A stretch of 64,000 bases of DNA from Cupriavidus sp. D39 (GCF_026627925.1 NZ_JAPNLE010000001.1:124001-188000); one strand, 5' to 3'. Positions 29,023 to 38,536 are shown, numbered from the stretch's first letter. Numbers and translations: made by a program. The notes: generated by a model from the letters alone, not told the origin.

Positions 29023-29283
29023 TCAGGAAGAGAGCTGCTCATCGACGTAGCACCACCGCCAAGTCTCTCCGGGCTCAAATGATTGAACAACCGGATGACC
29101 TGTTGCAAGATAATGCTTCGTCGCGTGCCTATTCGGTGAGCTATCGCAACAGCCGATATGGCCGCACGTCAGGCAGACACGCAAGTGAACCCAATGGCCG
29201 CCACTCTGGATGCATTCCTCACAACCGCGTCCTTTCGGCGACGCCAACGGCGCGTGAACGAGATGTTCACATTTTTCCGTCAT
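29023..29283 (-). CDS. UBP-type zinc finger protein
   Basis: An 86-residue protein starting MTEKCEHL at ATG 29283 after GGGAGGTC. It carries the zf-UBP pattern: CEECIQSGGHWVHLRVCLTC, then GHIGCCDSSPNRHATKHY, then TGHPVVQSFEPGETWRWCYV, with the Cys/His ligands in place. Such stand-alone zf-UBP proteins are common in bacteria and of unknown function; a ubiquitin role should not be assumed. It appears intact. Confidence 0.85.
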   Translation of the reverse strand: MTEKCEHLVHAPLASPKGRGCEECIQSGGHWVHLRVCLTCGHIGCCDSSPNRHATKHYLATGHPVVQSFEPGETWRWCYVDEQLSS

Positions 29284-29517
29284 TGTTGACCTCCCGACTG
29301 ACAATCGCACTTGTAAGAGAAGCTAGAGACCATCCCGACTTCGCATCTGATCCGAATTGTTCCCGGTTCTACCAACGCTGCGCTAATCCATCTTACAACA
29401 CATCCAGTTGTATAGCGGCTGTACGCAAAGCGGTGGTCACGTAGCGCATGTTGACCGTAGGCGTCTGCTATCTGTACGAACTGCGGAGCCACGAAGGAGC
29501 GCCTGTCGCTCGCATCC

Positions 29518-29727
29518 ATGCGCGATCGCATTGCCTCTCCATTTGTTGGCATGAAGACAGTGATCGCGGCCCATCGCCAGTCTTTGCTGGACTCCCTGCG
29601 GTCCGCAGTCCATCAGCATCCGCGGTACAGCGCGCGTCAAGGCTGTGTCTGCTTCGTGCGCGAGATCGTCGAGCGTGACTATCCGATGGGACGTGCGGCG
29701 GAGCTCGCTATCACCGCGACCAGGTAG
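29518..29727 (+). CDS. Small hypothetical protein
   Basis: A 69-residue frame (MRDRIASPFVGMKTVIAAH, SARQGCVCFVREIVERDYPM). It reads like a compact helical protein, and its codon use looks coding, but I do not recognise a family. An open frame on the other strand (29437-29883) competes. Low confidence. Confidence 0.3.
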   Translation: MRDRIASPFVGMKTVIAAHRQSLLDSLRSAVHQHPRYSARQGCVCFVREIVERDYPMGRAAELAITATR

Positions 29728-29759
29728 CAGAGCCCCGAGTCGTGACGCTACGCCCGGGG

Positions 29760-30407
29760 CTATCCGCGTGCCAGGAAGTCGGTGAGCGTCCTGCGGAACA
29801 GCTCCGGCTTGCCAAAGTACTGCTCCAAATGCAGCATGGTGAGCTTCCCGTTCCGCTCGATTGCCAGGGTCGGATAGCCGCACCCGCCTTCGGCCTCGAG
29901 GAACGCTTGCGTCTGCTCGAAGTGCTCGCCCAGTGCTCGCGTGGCCTGATCATACGCATCTGAGAACGCCTCGGCATCCAAGCCAAGTTCGACGGCAATG
30001 CGGATCAGCTCCTCCCGCTCGGCAATGGGCCGGCCTTCGACGTAATAAGCCGTCTGCAGCCGTTTAAGCATCTTCAGCCCGGCGCCGGCTACCGAGTCGG
30101 CGGCAAGCATGGCTGCCGTCGGCGGTCCCGAATCGAAGTTGACGCCATAGTCGAACTGCGTTCCCTGCTGGTAGGTTTCACTGAATACCTGGCCGCTGAG
30201 TGCGGTGATGCGTTCCTCATGGGGACGCACGAAATCGCGCCACTTTGGGGACATCATCTTCGCCTGCTCTCCGGCCAGCATGCCGCCGCTATGCGGCATT
30301 ACATTGAGGCCATCGATCTCGGCGGCTACCGAGACCAGCGGCGCCAGCCCATAGCACCATCCACAAAAAGGGTCATAAACGTAGTGAAGCGTTGCGTGCT
30401 TGTCCAT
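29760..30407 (-). CDS. DsbA family protein, CGWC type (module B, DsbA-1)
   Basis: A 215-residue paralogue of 6421-7074 with active site FCGWCYG at residues 14-20, a cis-Pro region GYPTLAIERNG and the C-terminal FGKPELFRRTL. No signal peptide is seen. Its ATG at 30407 lies one base after the TGA of the upstream DsbA-2 gene, so the two are coupled and likely form a pair. It is expected to catalyse thiol-disulfide exchange or isomerisation, as in FrnE-type proteins. The module A copy shows the same junction. Confidence 0.88.
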   Translation of the reverse strand: MDKHATLHYVYDPFCGWCYGLAPLVSVAAEIDGLNVMPHSGGMLAGEQAKMMSPKWRDFVRPHEERITALSGQVFSETYQQGTQFDYGVNFDSGPPTAAMLAADSVAGAGLKMLKRLQTAYYVEGRPIAEREELIRIAVELGLDAEAFSDAYDQATRALGEHFEQTQAFLEAEGGCGYPTLAIERNGKLTMLHLEQYFGKPELFRRTLTDFLARG

Positions 30408-30408
30408 T

Positions 30409-31071
30409 TCAGTTCTCCAGTTTGTCGGCAGACACGGTGACCGCTTCCAGCGCCCTTTCCAGCACGGAGGCTGGTTGCGCCCCGCTGAGATCGGTGCTGC
30501 CGATCCGGATCGTCGGCACGGAGCGAATCCCATTCATGTGCGCACGCATTTCCTCCGCAACGACTTCGGCCTCGCCGCGCTTACCCGACAAGAAGTCCCG
30601 GGCCGCGTGCGCATCGAATCCCACTGACGCCGCAAGCGAAACCAGCACATCGATCGAACCGATGTCCTCCCCGCGCGAGAAGTAGGCAGAAAAAATCGCC
30701 TCGAACAGTGCCTCACTCTGTTGCACTTCGCCGCTACCTTGAGCGAATGCCATCAGCCGGTGGGCCAGACGGGTGTTGGGGGTGATCGCCACTACGTCGT
30801 AGTTGAAATCCAGCCCTACCCGCTTGCCCGCAATCGCGACCTCCACGTCCATGGCCCTGGATCGGGCCCAACTGCCGAACTTCGCGCTCCGGTATTCCTT
30901 CCTGTCGACGCCGGTTGCGGGCATATCCGGGTTGAGCTCGTACGGGGCGTAGGTGATGTTCGGGGCGACCTCCGACGTCAGGCGCTGCGCCGCAGTCTTC
31001 AGGTTCCGATGGCCGATCCAGCACCACGGGCAAATGAAGTCGTAGGTGACTTGGATGTCGACGGGTTCCAT
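30409..31071 (-). CDS. FrnE-like DsbA family protein, CPWC type (module B, DsbA-2)
   Basis: A 220-residue DsbA-fold protein close to the FrnE/2-hydroxychromene-2-carboxylate isomerase group. [15 protein letters not shown] has the CPWC pair at C14/C17, [12 protein letters not shown] is the conserved helix after the insert, and SVPTIRIG is the cis-Pro loop. It is intact, unlike the module A scar and the frameshifted module D copy. Start ATG 31071. Operator B1 lies 70 bp upstream, and it diverges from the flavin monooxygenase at 31313. Confidence 0.88.
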   Translation of the reverse strand: MEPVDIQVTYDFICPWCWIGHRNLKTAAQRLTSEVAPNITYAPYELNPDMPATGVDRKEYRSAKFGSWARSRAMDVEVAIAGKRVGLDFNYDVVAITPNTRLAHRLMAFAQGSGEVQQSEALFEAIFSAYFSRGEDIGSIDVLVSLAASVGFDAHAARDFLSGKRGEAEVVAEEMRAHMNGIRSVPTIRIGSTDLSGAQPASVLERALEAVTVSADKLEN

Positions 31072-31140
31072 GGCTGCTCCTTGCGTTGATGATGGAGCAA
31101 GGTTAGTCCGCGACCCGCGCAGACTGAATAGCATAGCCGC

Positions 31141-31155
31141 GCAAACCTGCGTTGC
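31141..31155 (-). promoter_or_regulatory. Operator-like palindrome B1
   Basis: GCAACGCAGGTTTGC on the minus strand, 70 bp upstream of the DsbA-2 start. Conserved flanks include GGTTAGTCCG and GACTGAATAGCAT. Confidence 0.62.
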
Positions 31156-31224
31156 CCACTGCGCAAAGCCGCCGGTAGGTAGCAGCGGCAATTGAAGACA
31201 TCTGCGCTCCGCATTGCTCTCCAG

Positions 31225-31239
31225 GCAATGCAGTCTTGC
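31225..31239 (+). promoter_or_regulatory. Operator-like palindrome B2
   Basis: GCAATGCAGTCTTGC, about 73 bp before the flavin monooxygenase ATG at 31313 and 84 bp from B1. Confidence 0.62.
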
Positions 31240-31312
31240 GTCGCGCTTCCATTCTGCTTTCGATCTCTGCCATCTACGATCCAGGCCATCTCATCGCACA
31301 TCGGAGCAGCAC

Positions 31313-32514
31313 ATGGACGCGAACCAATCCTCAATCCTCCAGCCCGTGACACCTGCCGCAGGCGAGCAGGCACGCGTTTCCGGCAACCCGCGCAGGGCAC
31401 TGGTCATCGGTGGTTCGTTGGGCGGCCTGTTCACGGCCACCGCGCTGCGCGCTGTCGGCTGGGAAGTGGAAGTCTACGAACGCTCGCCCTCTGACCTGCA
31501 AAGCCGCGGCGGCGGTATCGTACTGCAACCTGAGGTACTGCGCGCCTTTCGCTTTGCCGGCATCGTCCCGGACGGCGCCCTTGGCGTGCAGTCGAATGAA
31601 CGGCTGTACCTCGACGGCAGCGGTAACGTGGTCAACAGGCAGCATATGCCGCAGACCCAGACTTCCTGGAATACGCTCTACGCCACGCTGATCAGGCATT
31701 TCCCGAAGGCGCACTACCATCGGGGCGCCCAGTTGACTGCAGTCGAGCAGGACGAGCAAGGCGTCCATGCCACATTTGCCGACGGGCGCCGGGCAACAGG
31801 TGACTTGCTGATCGGCGCTGACGGCGCGAACTCCACCGTGCGCAAACTCATGCTGCCGGACGTCTCGCCCAGCTACGCCGGCTACGTGGTCTGGCGCGGG
31901 CTGATCGAAGAGAATCGACTGCCTGACGCCGCTAGGCCCTGCTCTACGAGAACTTCGTATTCCAGCACGACCCCGAGTCCCTGATGCTTCAGTACATGGT
32001 TCCCGGCGTAGACGGGTCGACTGCGCGGGGCCATCGCCGCTTTAACTGGCTGTGGTATCTGAAGGCCGCGCCGGGCGAAGAGCTTGACGCCGTGCTGACG
32101 GACCGCGATGGAAAGCGCCGCAGCCATTCCGTGCCGCCGGGCGCACTGTCGGCCGAGCAGGAGATGCGCTTCCGCCAGACCGGCGCGGAGCGTGCGAACC
32201 CGGCGTTCCAGGCCCTGATCGAGAACACGGAAGATATCTTCGTCCAGGAAATCCAGGATCTGCAGGTGCCCCGCATGGTGTTTGGGCGGGTTTTGCTTAC
32301 CGGCGACGCCGCGTCCATTCCCCGGCCCCATACCGCCGGCAGCACGGCCAAGGCTGCTACCAACGCCGTTACACTCGCCCGGGTGCTCGACGGAGAGACC
32401 GATCTGGCGCGCGCGCTGCGGATCTGGCAGCAAGACCAGTTGACGCAAGGCATGCAAATGAGCCAGTGGGGGATCGGCATGGGCAATCGCATCATGGGGA
32501 TTGCGCAGCACTGA
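31313..32514 (+). pseudogene. FAD-dependent monooxygenase (module B), single frameshift
   Basis: A PHBH-fold flavin hydroxylase. ALVIGGSLGGLFTATALRAV is the N-terminal FAD motif, SRGGGIVLQPEVLRAF and PQTQTSWNTLYATL follow, and DLLIGADGANSTVRKLMLP is the middle NAD(P)H/FAD segment. After LPDAARP (around 31937) the frame shifts. It resumes as LLYENFVFQHDPESLMLQYM, then VLLTGDAASIPRPHTAG (GD motif) and GNRIMGIAQH. One extra C in the CCC run at 31937-31939 restores about 400 residues. It diverges from the DsbA-2/DsbA-1 pair across operators B1/B2. The substrate is unknown; the family includes TetX-, nicotine- and pyridine-type hydroxylases. Confidence 0.85.
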
Positions 32515-32673
32515 ACGGTATATGCCGGGCTGCGCCAGGCATATACAGGCTGGCCACCGCCTGCTCCCCTGGTGGGGCAGGACCACGGCAGGCAGCCGCT
32601 CAGTGCGCCAATCTAGGCACTTTCTTGACCATCACCCGACACGACCATCAGGGTAAATACCCCCCGCCGACCC

Positions 32674-32702
32674 TTGGCTGCTCCGGGTAGCTGCTCTACA
32701 AT
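32674..32702 (+). promoter_or_regulatory. Sigma70-type promoter for the VOC operon
   Basis: TTGGCT (32674-32679), a 17-bp spacer, then TACAAT (32697-32702). Both hexamers are near consensus, which is unusual in this GC-rich window. The start codon at 32747 follows. Confidence 0.6.
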
Positions 32703-32733
32703 TTATCACACGATCACTAATCATTAGATAAAT
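32701..32733 (+). promoter_or_regulatory. Palindromic operator downstream of the VOC promoter
   Basis: Outer arms ATTTATC (32701-32707) and GATAAAT (32727-32733); inside, CTAATCATTAG (32717-32727) is a perfect palindrome around a central C. It overlaps the expected transcription start, so a TetR- or MarR-type repressor is plausible. It does not match the GCAA-N7-TTGC sites. Confidence 0.5.
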
Positions 32734-32746
32734 AGCAGAGGGACTT

Positions 32747-33235
32747 ATGGCCATCACCAAGCTTGCACATTTCTCGATCCGCACCACGGATCTCGATAAT
32801 TCCTGTGCCTTCTACCAGCGGATTCTCGGTTTCAAGCAAGGCTATCGCCCTCCCTTCGCTTTTCCCGGCGTATGGTTGTACATGGGCGGCGACGAGGGCG
32901 ACTTCGGCACGGTGCACATCATCGGCGTGGATCCGAACAACCCTGGCGGACTGGCCGCCTACCTTGGCGACCGCGCGTTGCCTGCGACTGGCACCGGCAC
33001 CCTTGACCACATCGCATTCCTGGCCACGGGCGTCCAGGACATGTGGGAGAAACTGAAGACCGAGGGCATTGCGTGGCGCGACCGCACCGTGCCCAGCCTC
33101 GGCCTGCATCAGGTCTTCATCGAGGATCCGTCCGGGGTCACCATCGAACTGAACTACCCCGCGGCCGAGGTGGCGGGTCTTGATATTCCCGGCAGCGCCA
33201 CGGCCGCGCGCAGCCTTGAAGTTGCAGGAGACTGA
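32747..33235 (+). CDS. VOC family protein (glyoxalase/dioxygenase fold)
   Basis: A 162-residue vicinal-oxygen-chelate protein. The first betaalphabetabetabeta unit begins LAHFSIRTTDLDNSCAFYQ with LGFKQGYRPPF and VWLYMGG. The second has LDHIAFLATGVQDMW, FIEDPSGVTIELNY. Likely metal ligands are the N-terminal His, HIAF and the Glu of TIELNY. The function could be isomerase, lyase or ring-cleavage dioxygenase. Stop and next ATG are 2 bp apart, so it is co-transcribed with the flavin monooxygenase from the promoter at 32674. Confidence 0.85.
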   Translation: MAITKLAHFSIRTTDLDNSCAFYQRILGFKQGYRPPFAFPGVWLYMGGDEGDFGTVHIIGVDPNNPGGLAAYLGDRALPATGTGTLDHIAFLATGVQDMWEKLKTEGIAWRDRTVPSLGLHQVFIEDPSGVTIELNYPAAEVAGLDIPGSATAARSLEVAGD

Positions 33236-33237
33236 TC

Positions 33238-34461
33238 ATGACCATTAACTCGAAGCGGCCAAAGGCCATTATTGTCGGCGGTTCGCTGGGCGGGCTGTTT
33301 GCAGCCAATCTACTCGCACGCGCGGGCTGGGAAGTCGAAGTGTTCGAGCGAGTTTCCGAGGAGCTTGCAGGACGTGGCGCCGGCATCGTCACGCACCCGG
33401 AGTTGTTCGAAGCCCTGGCGGCGGCTGGGGTCCAGGTAGATGACTCGATTGGCGTCCAGGTCAAATCCCGGCTGACCCTGGCCCAGGACGGCAACGTGCT
33501 TTCGCAGCGCGACCTACCGCAGACCCTGACGGCGTGGGGCAAGATGTACCAAGTCTTGCGTGGCGCCTTCTCGGACGGGACCTATCGTTCGGCCGCGACC
33601 GTGGCCTCGGTGGACAGCGAGCCTGACCGCGCGGCCGTGACACTCGACGACGGTTCCGTGCACTACGCCGATCTGGTCATCGCCGCCGACGGCTTCCGGT
33701 CCGCGCTGCGGGAGCGTCTGCTGCCCGAGGTGAAACTCCAGTATGCGGGCTACATCGCCTGGCGCGGCCTGGTGGACGAAATGGCACTGAGCCAGGCCAC
33801 GCGCGACATGCTGTTCGAGAAGTTCGCGTTCTGCCTGCCCCCGCACGAGCAGATCCTCGGCTATCCGGTTGCCGGTCAGGGCAACAGCACGCGGCCTGGT
33901 GAGCGTCGCTACAACTTCGTTTGGTACCGAGCCACCAGCGAAGATGTCGAGTTGCCTGACCTGCTCACCGATGCCAGCGGCAAGCGCTGGCACGGCGGCA
34001 TTCCGCCCGCGCTGATCCGGCCCGACGTGCTGGCCGACATGGAAGAAGCCGCGCTGACACTGCTGGCGCCGCAGTTTGGCGAAGTCGTCACCAAGACCAC
34101 GCAACCGCTGTTCCAGCCCATCTTCGACCTCGAGGTGCCGCGCATGGCCTTCGATCGCGTGGCGCTACTCGGCGACGCGGCCTTCGTGGCACGGCCCCAC
34201 TGCGGCATGGGCGTGACCAAGGCGGCGGGCGATGCCATGTCGCTGGTGAAAGCATTGAAGGCAGACGCCTCTGTACCTTCCGCGCTCGAGCGATACAGTG
34301 CCGAGCGCGTGCAGGTGGGCACGGCGATCGTCCAGCATGCCCGTCACCTAGGCGCCTATATGCAGGCGCAACTCAAAAATGAGACCGATCGCAAGATGGC
34401 AGAGCGCTACCGCACGCCGGAAGCCGTCATGCGTGAAACGGCGGTGTCGACGCGCTTCTAG
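33238..34461 (+). CDS. FAD-dependent monooxygenase (DhpH-like)
   Basis: An intact 407-residue aromatic flavin hydroxylase. KAIIVGGSLGGLFAANLLAR is the FAD motif, GRGAGIVTHPELFEAL follows, and DLVIAADGFRSALRERLLP and YAGYIAWRGLVDEM lie in the middle. VALLGDAAFVARPHCGMGVT supplies the GD/FAD-ribityl motif. It resembles 2,6-dihydroxypyridine 3-monooxygenase more than the module B/D enzymes do, so it belongs to a different subgroup. With the VOC protein it forms a likely hydroxylation-plus-cleavage pair; the substrate is unknown. A DUF485/ActP transporter pair follows in the same direction. Confidence 0.9.
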   Translation: MTINSKRPKAIIVGGSLGGLFAANLLARAGWEVEVFERVSEELAGRGAGIVTHPELFEALAAAGVQVDDSIGVQVKSRLTLAQDGNVLSQRDLPQTLTAWGKMYQVLRGAFSDGTYRSAATVASVDSEPDRAAVTLDDGSVHYADLVIAADGFRSALRERLLPEVKLQYAGYIAWRGLVDEMALSQATRDMLFEKFAFCLPPHEQILGYPVAGQGNSTRPGERRYNFVWYRATSEDVELPDLLTDASGKRWHGGIPPALIRPDVLADMEEAALTLLAPQFGEVVTKTTQPLFQPIFDLEVPRMAFDRVALLGDAAFVARPHCGMGVTKAAGDAMSLVKALKADASVPSALERYSAERVQVGTAIVQHARHLGAYMQAQLKNETDRKMAERYRTPEAVMRETAVSTRF

Positions 34462-34563
34462 TCCTGATCGCGTTTGCCGCCATCGCCGTCCTCACGTGGC
34501 AGCGCTGCGCCATATCCAGGCGCCCTGCCAACCAACATAACATCCGCCCCAATGGAGACAACC

Positions 34564-34926
34564 GTGGAACACACTGCCACAACCTACCCGGCTACGGGGA
34601 ATGAGACGGCTTCCTCGCTCTCTCTCGCGCCGAATCCGCTGCTCAACAACTGCCGGTTCCAATCCCTGGTCCGCGCGCGCCGCACCTTCTCGTGGACGCT
34701 GACGGCCCTCATGCTGGCGGTGTACTTCGGCTACATCCTTACGCTCGCCTTCAAGCCAGCCCTTCTCGGGGAGCAACTGACACCGGGCCAGCCGATGAGC
34801 GTAGGCATTCCTGTCGGCTTCGGCATGTTCGCGGTGACCTTTCTGCTCGTGGCGGTGTACGTGCATCGCGCCAATACGGTGTACGACAAAATCATCGGCG
34901 AAATCAAGCAGGGGGCAGCAAAATGA
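34564..34926 (+). CDS. DUF485 membrane protein (YjcH-like)
   Basis: About 120 residues with two membrane helices ([18 protein letters not shown] and [19 protein letters not shown]) and the DUF485 pattern [13 protein letters not shown]. It is the small partner usually encoded before actP. The start is either GTG 34564, preceded by ATGGAGACAACC (a good ribosome-binding site), or ATG 34552. The stop overlaps the actP-like ATG by 4 bp. Confidence 0.85.
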   Translation: MEHTATTYPATGNETASSLSLAPNPLLNNCRFQSLVRARRTFSWTLTALMLAVYFGYILTLAFKPALLGEQLTPGQPMSVGIPVGFGMFAVTFLLVAVYVHRANTVYDKIIGEIKQGAAK

Positions 34927-36563
34927 AGCGACTCATCCTTCCTGCAGCGTTGCTGCTGACGGCGTTGCCTGCGGTTCCTGCATTTGCAGCGTCCCCCACC
35001 GTCGGCCAGGGCCTGAACGTCATCGCCATCGTCATGTTCCTGGTGTTCGTCGCATCGACGCTGATCGTGACACGCTGGGCCGCGAAGAGCAACCATAGCG
35101 TGGCCGACCACTACGCAGCCGGCGGCAAGATCACTGCGCTGCAGAACGGCTGGGCCATCGCCGGCGATTATATGTCCGCGGCATCGTTGCTGGGGATCTC
35201 GGCCCTGGTATTCACGAGCGGCTATGACGGCCTGATCTACTCGATCGGCTTCCTAGCTAGCTGGCCAATCATCCTGTTCCTGATCGCGGAGCCGCTGCGC
35301 AACCTGGGCCGGTTCACGCTGGCGGACGTTGTCTCCTATCGGCTGCAACAGCGTCCGATCCGCGCGTTTTCCGCATCGAGCTCCATCGTGATCGTGCTGC
35401 TCTATCTTGTCTCGCAGATGGTTGGCGCCGGCAAGCTGGTCGAGCTGTTGTTCGGCTTCAGCTACACCGCCGCAGTGGTGCTGGTCGGTGTGCTGATGGT
35501 GATCTACGTCTTCTTCGGCGGTATGCTGGCCACCACGTGGATCCAGATCATCAAGGCCGTGCTGTTGCTCGCCGGCGCCGCGTTCATGGCGTTCATGGTA
35601 CTGAGCCGATTCGGATTCAGCCTGGACGCGCTGTTCTCGCAGGCCATCCTGGCCCACGGCAAGCATGCAGCGATCATGAGCCCCGGCGGTCTGGTATCCG
35701 ATCCGGTTTCTGCGGTCTCCCTTGGGCTTGCCCTGATCTTCGGCACCGCGGGCTTGCCGCATATCCTGATGCGCTTCTTCACCGTTGGCGATGTCAAGGC
35801 AGCCCGCAAGAGCATCTTGTACGCGACGGGCATCGTGGGCTGCGGCTATGCGCTGATCATCATCATCGGCTTTGGCACCATCGCGCTTGTGGCAACCGAT
35901 CCGGCCTACCACACCGCCTCGGGGGCAGTGATCGGCGGCGTCAATATGGTCGCCGTTCACCTGGCGCATGCGGTCGGCGGCAATATCTTCCTCGGCTTCA
36001 TCTGCGCGGTCGCCTTCTCGACCATTCTCGCGGTCGTGGCCGGCCTGACGCTTGCCGGCTCGTCGGCCATTTCGCACGACTTGTATGCCAAGGTCCTGCG
36101 GCAAGGCACTGCCACCGACAAGGAAGAGATGCGCGTTTCCAGGATGACCACACTGGTGCTGGGCTTGCTCTCCATCCTCCTTGGCATCCTGTTCGAGAAG
36201 CAGACCATTGCCTTCATCGTCAGCCTGACCTTCTCCATCGCCGCCAGCTCCAACTTCCCGGTGCTGCTGCTGTCGATCTACTGGCGCGGCCTGACTACCC
36301 GCGGCGCCGTCATCGGCGGCTCGCTGGGGCTGCTGACCGCGGTCGTACTGACGGTTCTGAGCCCCACGGTATGGGTGCAGGTGCTGGGTCACGCGACCGC
36401 GATTTACCCTTACGAGTATCCGGCGCTGTTCTCCATGCTGGTGGCATTTGCCGGCATCTACGTGTTCTCCGTGACGGACAAGTCCGCGCGTGGTGCGCAA
36501 GAGCGCGGCGCGTTCAACAACCAGTTGGTGGATTGCGAACTCGGGCTGATCAAGCAGAATTAG
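34923..36563 (+). CDS. ActP-like sodium:solute (acetate) symporter
   Basis: A 546-residue SSS-family permease with a cleavable-looking N-terminus ([20 protein letters not shown]) and about 13 membrane helices. Typical segments are [46 protein letters not shown] and [19 protein letters not shown]. ActP imports acetate and other short monocarboxylates; here, beside aromatic-type monooxygenases, another monocarboxylate is equally possible. Its start overlaps the DUF485 stop, and a good terminator follows at 36623. It appears intact. Confidence 0.9.
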   Translation: MKRLILPAALLLTALPAVPAFAASPTVGQGLNVIAIVMFLVFVASTLIVTRWAAKSNHSVADHYAAGGKITALQNGWAIAGDYMSAASLLGISALVFTSGYDGLIYSIGFLASWPIILFLIAEPLRNLGRFTLADVVSYRLQQRPIRAFSASSSIVIVLLYLVSQMVGAGKLVELLFGFSYTAAVVLVGVLMVIYVFFGGMLATTWIQIIKAVLLLAGAAFMAFMVLSRFGFSLDALFSQAILAHGKHAAIMSPGGLVSDPVSAVSLGLALIFGTAGLPHILMRFFTVGDVKAARKSILYATGIVGCGYALIIIIGFGTIALVATDPAYHTASGAVIGGVNMVAVHLAHAVGGNIFLGFICAVAFSTILAVVAGLTLAGSSAISHDLYAKVLRQGTATDKEEMRVSRMTTLVLGLLSILLGILFEKQTIAFIVSLTFSIAASSNFPVLLLSIYWRGLTTRGAVIGGSLGLLTAVVLTVLSPTVWVQVLGHATAIYPYEYPALFSMLVAFAGIYVFSVTDKSARGAQERGAFNNQLVDCELGLIKQN

Positions 36564-36622
36564 CGCGTTTTGGGACGCCCGTTGTCATGACCTGGCGGGC
36601 GATCCTTGACAGCAAGACAGAC

Positions 36623-36647
36623 ACGGCCAGACAACTGGCCGTTTTTT
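36623..36647 (+). terminator. Rho-independent terminator after actP-like gene
   Basis: Stem ACGGCCAG / CTGGCCGT with loop ACAA, followed by a T6 run. Confidence 0.85.
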
Positions 36648-36778
36648 ACTCGCTCACCTAGACTGGTAGGCTCCATGGAACGCACGCCATGGCTGATGGG
36701 CGTTGGCACGACGTTCCCCGGCCAGGGTGGCAGTTCCACGGGTCTCGCTAAACCGGCAATTAGAAAAGGGGAATCGAC

Positions 36779-38536
36779 ATGGCCGCGATTGAAGTGAAGG
36801 TGCCTCAGCTCTCCGAATCGGTATCCGAAGCCACGCTGTTGCAGTGGAAAAAGAAAGCCGGTGACGGCGTTGTGCTTGACGAGATACTCGTCGAGCTGGA
36901 GACCGATAAAGTCGTCCTGGAAGTGCCGTCCCCATCCGACGGCGTCATCGCTCAGCTCGTCAGGGCCGACGGCGACACGGTTCACGCCGACGAGGTCATC
37001 GCGACCATCGATCCCAGCGGCAAGGCAGTGGATGTCGCGCCCGCCGCACCGGCGCCGGAGAAGGTTGCTGCCCAGACTCCCGCTCATGCCCTCGCGCCTG
37101 GGCAGGCGGCTACTGACTTCGACCTGATCGTGATCGGCTCCGGTCCCGGCGGATACATCGCGGCGATTCGTGCGGCGCAGTTGGGGATGTCGGTCGCATG
37201 TATCGAGGAATGGAAAAACCCAGCGGGCAAACCGAAACTCGGCGGTACTTGCCTCAATGTAGGGTGCATCCCATCCAAAGCGCTACTCGCCTCCTCGGAG
37301 CAGTTTGAAAACGCCGTCCACCATTTAGCCGATCACGGGATCCAGGCCGGCGGCGTGAAGGTCGACCTGGACAAGATGGTGGGCCGCAAGGCAGCTATCG
37401 TCGAGAGGATTACGGGTGGCGTGGAGTTACTGTTCAGGAAGAACAAGATCACCTGGATCAGGGGGCACGGCAGGTTCCTGGCGCGAGTCGACGGGATCAT
37501 CCGCGTCGAGGCCGGGGAAGTGGACAGCGTCAAGCCTTACACCGCGAAGCACGTGGTCATTGCGACCGGGTCGAAGGCGAGACACCTACCCAATATTCCG
37601 GTCGATAACAAGATCGTGTCCGACAACGAAGGCGCGCTCGCCTTCGACTCGGTGCCCAAGAAGCTGGCTGTCATCGGCGCGGGGGTGATTGGCCTGGAGC
37701 TCGGTTCCGTGTGGCGCCGCCTTGGTGCCGAGGTGACACTCCTCGAGGCGCTCCCGACCTTCCTGGAGGCAGTGGACGAAGCGGTGGCAAAGGAAGCCGC
37801 AAAACTGTTCAAAAAGCAGGGGCTAACGATTCATCTCGGCGTAGTCATCGGCGACGTAGAGATCCAGCCCAGGGGTGTCAAGATCCAGTACATAGACAAG
37901 GACGGCGCCGCCCAGACGTTGGAGGCGGACCGGCTCATCATCTCCGTGGGCCGCGTTCCCAACACGGACAATCTCGGCCTCGATGCAGTTGGGCTAGCCA
38001 CCGACGCGCGCGGTCTCATTCCAGTCGACGCGCATTGTGCAACGGCCGTCCCCGGAATCTCCGCCATCGGCGATGTTGTGCGCGGACCGATGCTGGCGCA
38101 CAAGGCGGAAGACGAAGGCGTGATGGTGGCTGAACGCATCGCTGGCCAGAAGCCTCACCTGAATTACGACTGCATACCCTGGGTTATCTACACCGACCCG
38201 GAGATCGCCTGGGTCGGCAAATCGGAGCAGCAATTGAAGGCCGAAGGCCGGGGCTTCAAGTCAGGCCAGTTTCCCATGATGGCGAACGGGCGCGCGCTGG
38301 GTATCGGCAAGACGGACGGATTTGTGAAGATGATCGCGGATGCCAGAACGGACGAGCTTCTTGGCGTCCATATCATTTCGGCCAATGCCTCCGACCTCAT
38401 CGCGGAGGCGGTCGTGGCGCTGGAGTTCAGGGCGGCATCCGAAGACATTGGCATGATCAGCCACCCACATCCGTCTCTATCGGAAGTCATGCGTGAAGCC
38501 GCGCTCGCGGTGCAAAAGCGTGCTTTGAATATCTAG
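36779..38536 (+). CDS. lpdA: Dihydrolipoyl dehydrogenase with N-terminal lipoyl domain
   Basis: A 585-residue fusion. Residues 1-78 are a lipoyl domain with the lipoylation site ELETDKVVLEVP (K44) and LSESVSEATLLQWKK, which is the 2-oxoglutarate dehydrogenase E2 style. A short Ala/Pro linker follows. Then comes a full E3 with GSGPGGYIAAIRAA, the redox disulfide GGTCLNVGCIPSK, GAGVIGLELGSVW, AIGDVVRGPMLAHKAEDEG and the C-terminal HPHPSLSEV His/Glu pair. It reoxidises dihydrolipoamide with NAD+. It stands alone without E1 or E2 genes, unlike housekeeping copies. Start ATG 36779 follows AAAAGGGGAATCGAC. Confidence 0.9.
   Translation: MAAIEVKVPQLSESVSEATLLQWKKKAGDGVVLDEILVELETDKVVLEVPSPSDGVIAQLVRADGDTVHADEVIATIDPSGKAVDVAPAAPAPEKVAAQTPAHALAPGQAATDFDLIVIGSGPGGYIAAIRAAQLGMSVACIEEWKNPAGKPKLGGTCLNVGCIPSKALLASSEQFENAVHHLADHGIQAGGVKVDLDKMVGRKAAIVERITGGVELLFRKNKITWIRGHGRFLARVDGIIRVEAGEVDSVKPYTAKHVVIATGSKARHLPNIPVDNKIVSDNEGALAFDSVPKKLAVIGAGVIGLELGSVWRRLGAEVTLLEALPTFLEAVDEAVAKEAAKLFKKQGLTIHLGVVIGDVEIQPRGVKIQYIDKDGAAQTLEADRLIISVGRVPNTDNLGLDAVGLATDARGLIPVDAHCATAVPGISAIGDVVRGPMLAHKAEDEGVMVAERIAGQKPHLNYDCIPWVIYTDPEIAWVGKSEQQLKAEGRGFKSGQFPMMANGRALGIGKTDGFVKMIADARTDELLGVHIISANASDLIAEAVVALEFRAASEDIGMISHPHPSLSEVMREAALAVQKRALNI

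Noticed and set aside
35253..36500. Long minus-strand open frame opposite the ActP-like gene
   Set aside because: Asp/Arg/Gln-rich shadow of the transporter's codon pattern; no domain recognised.
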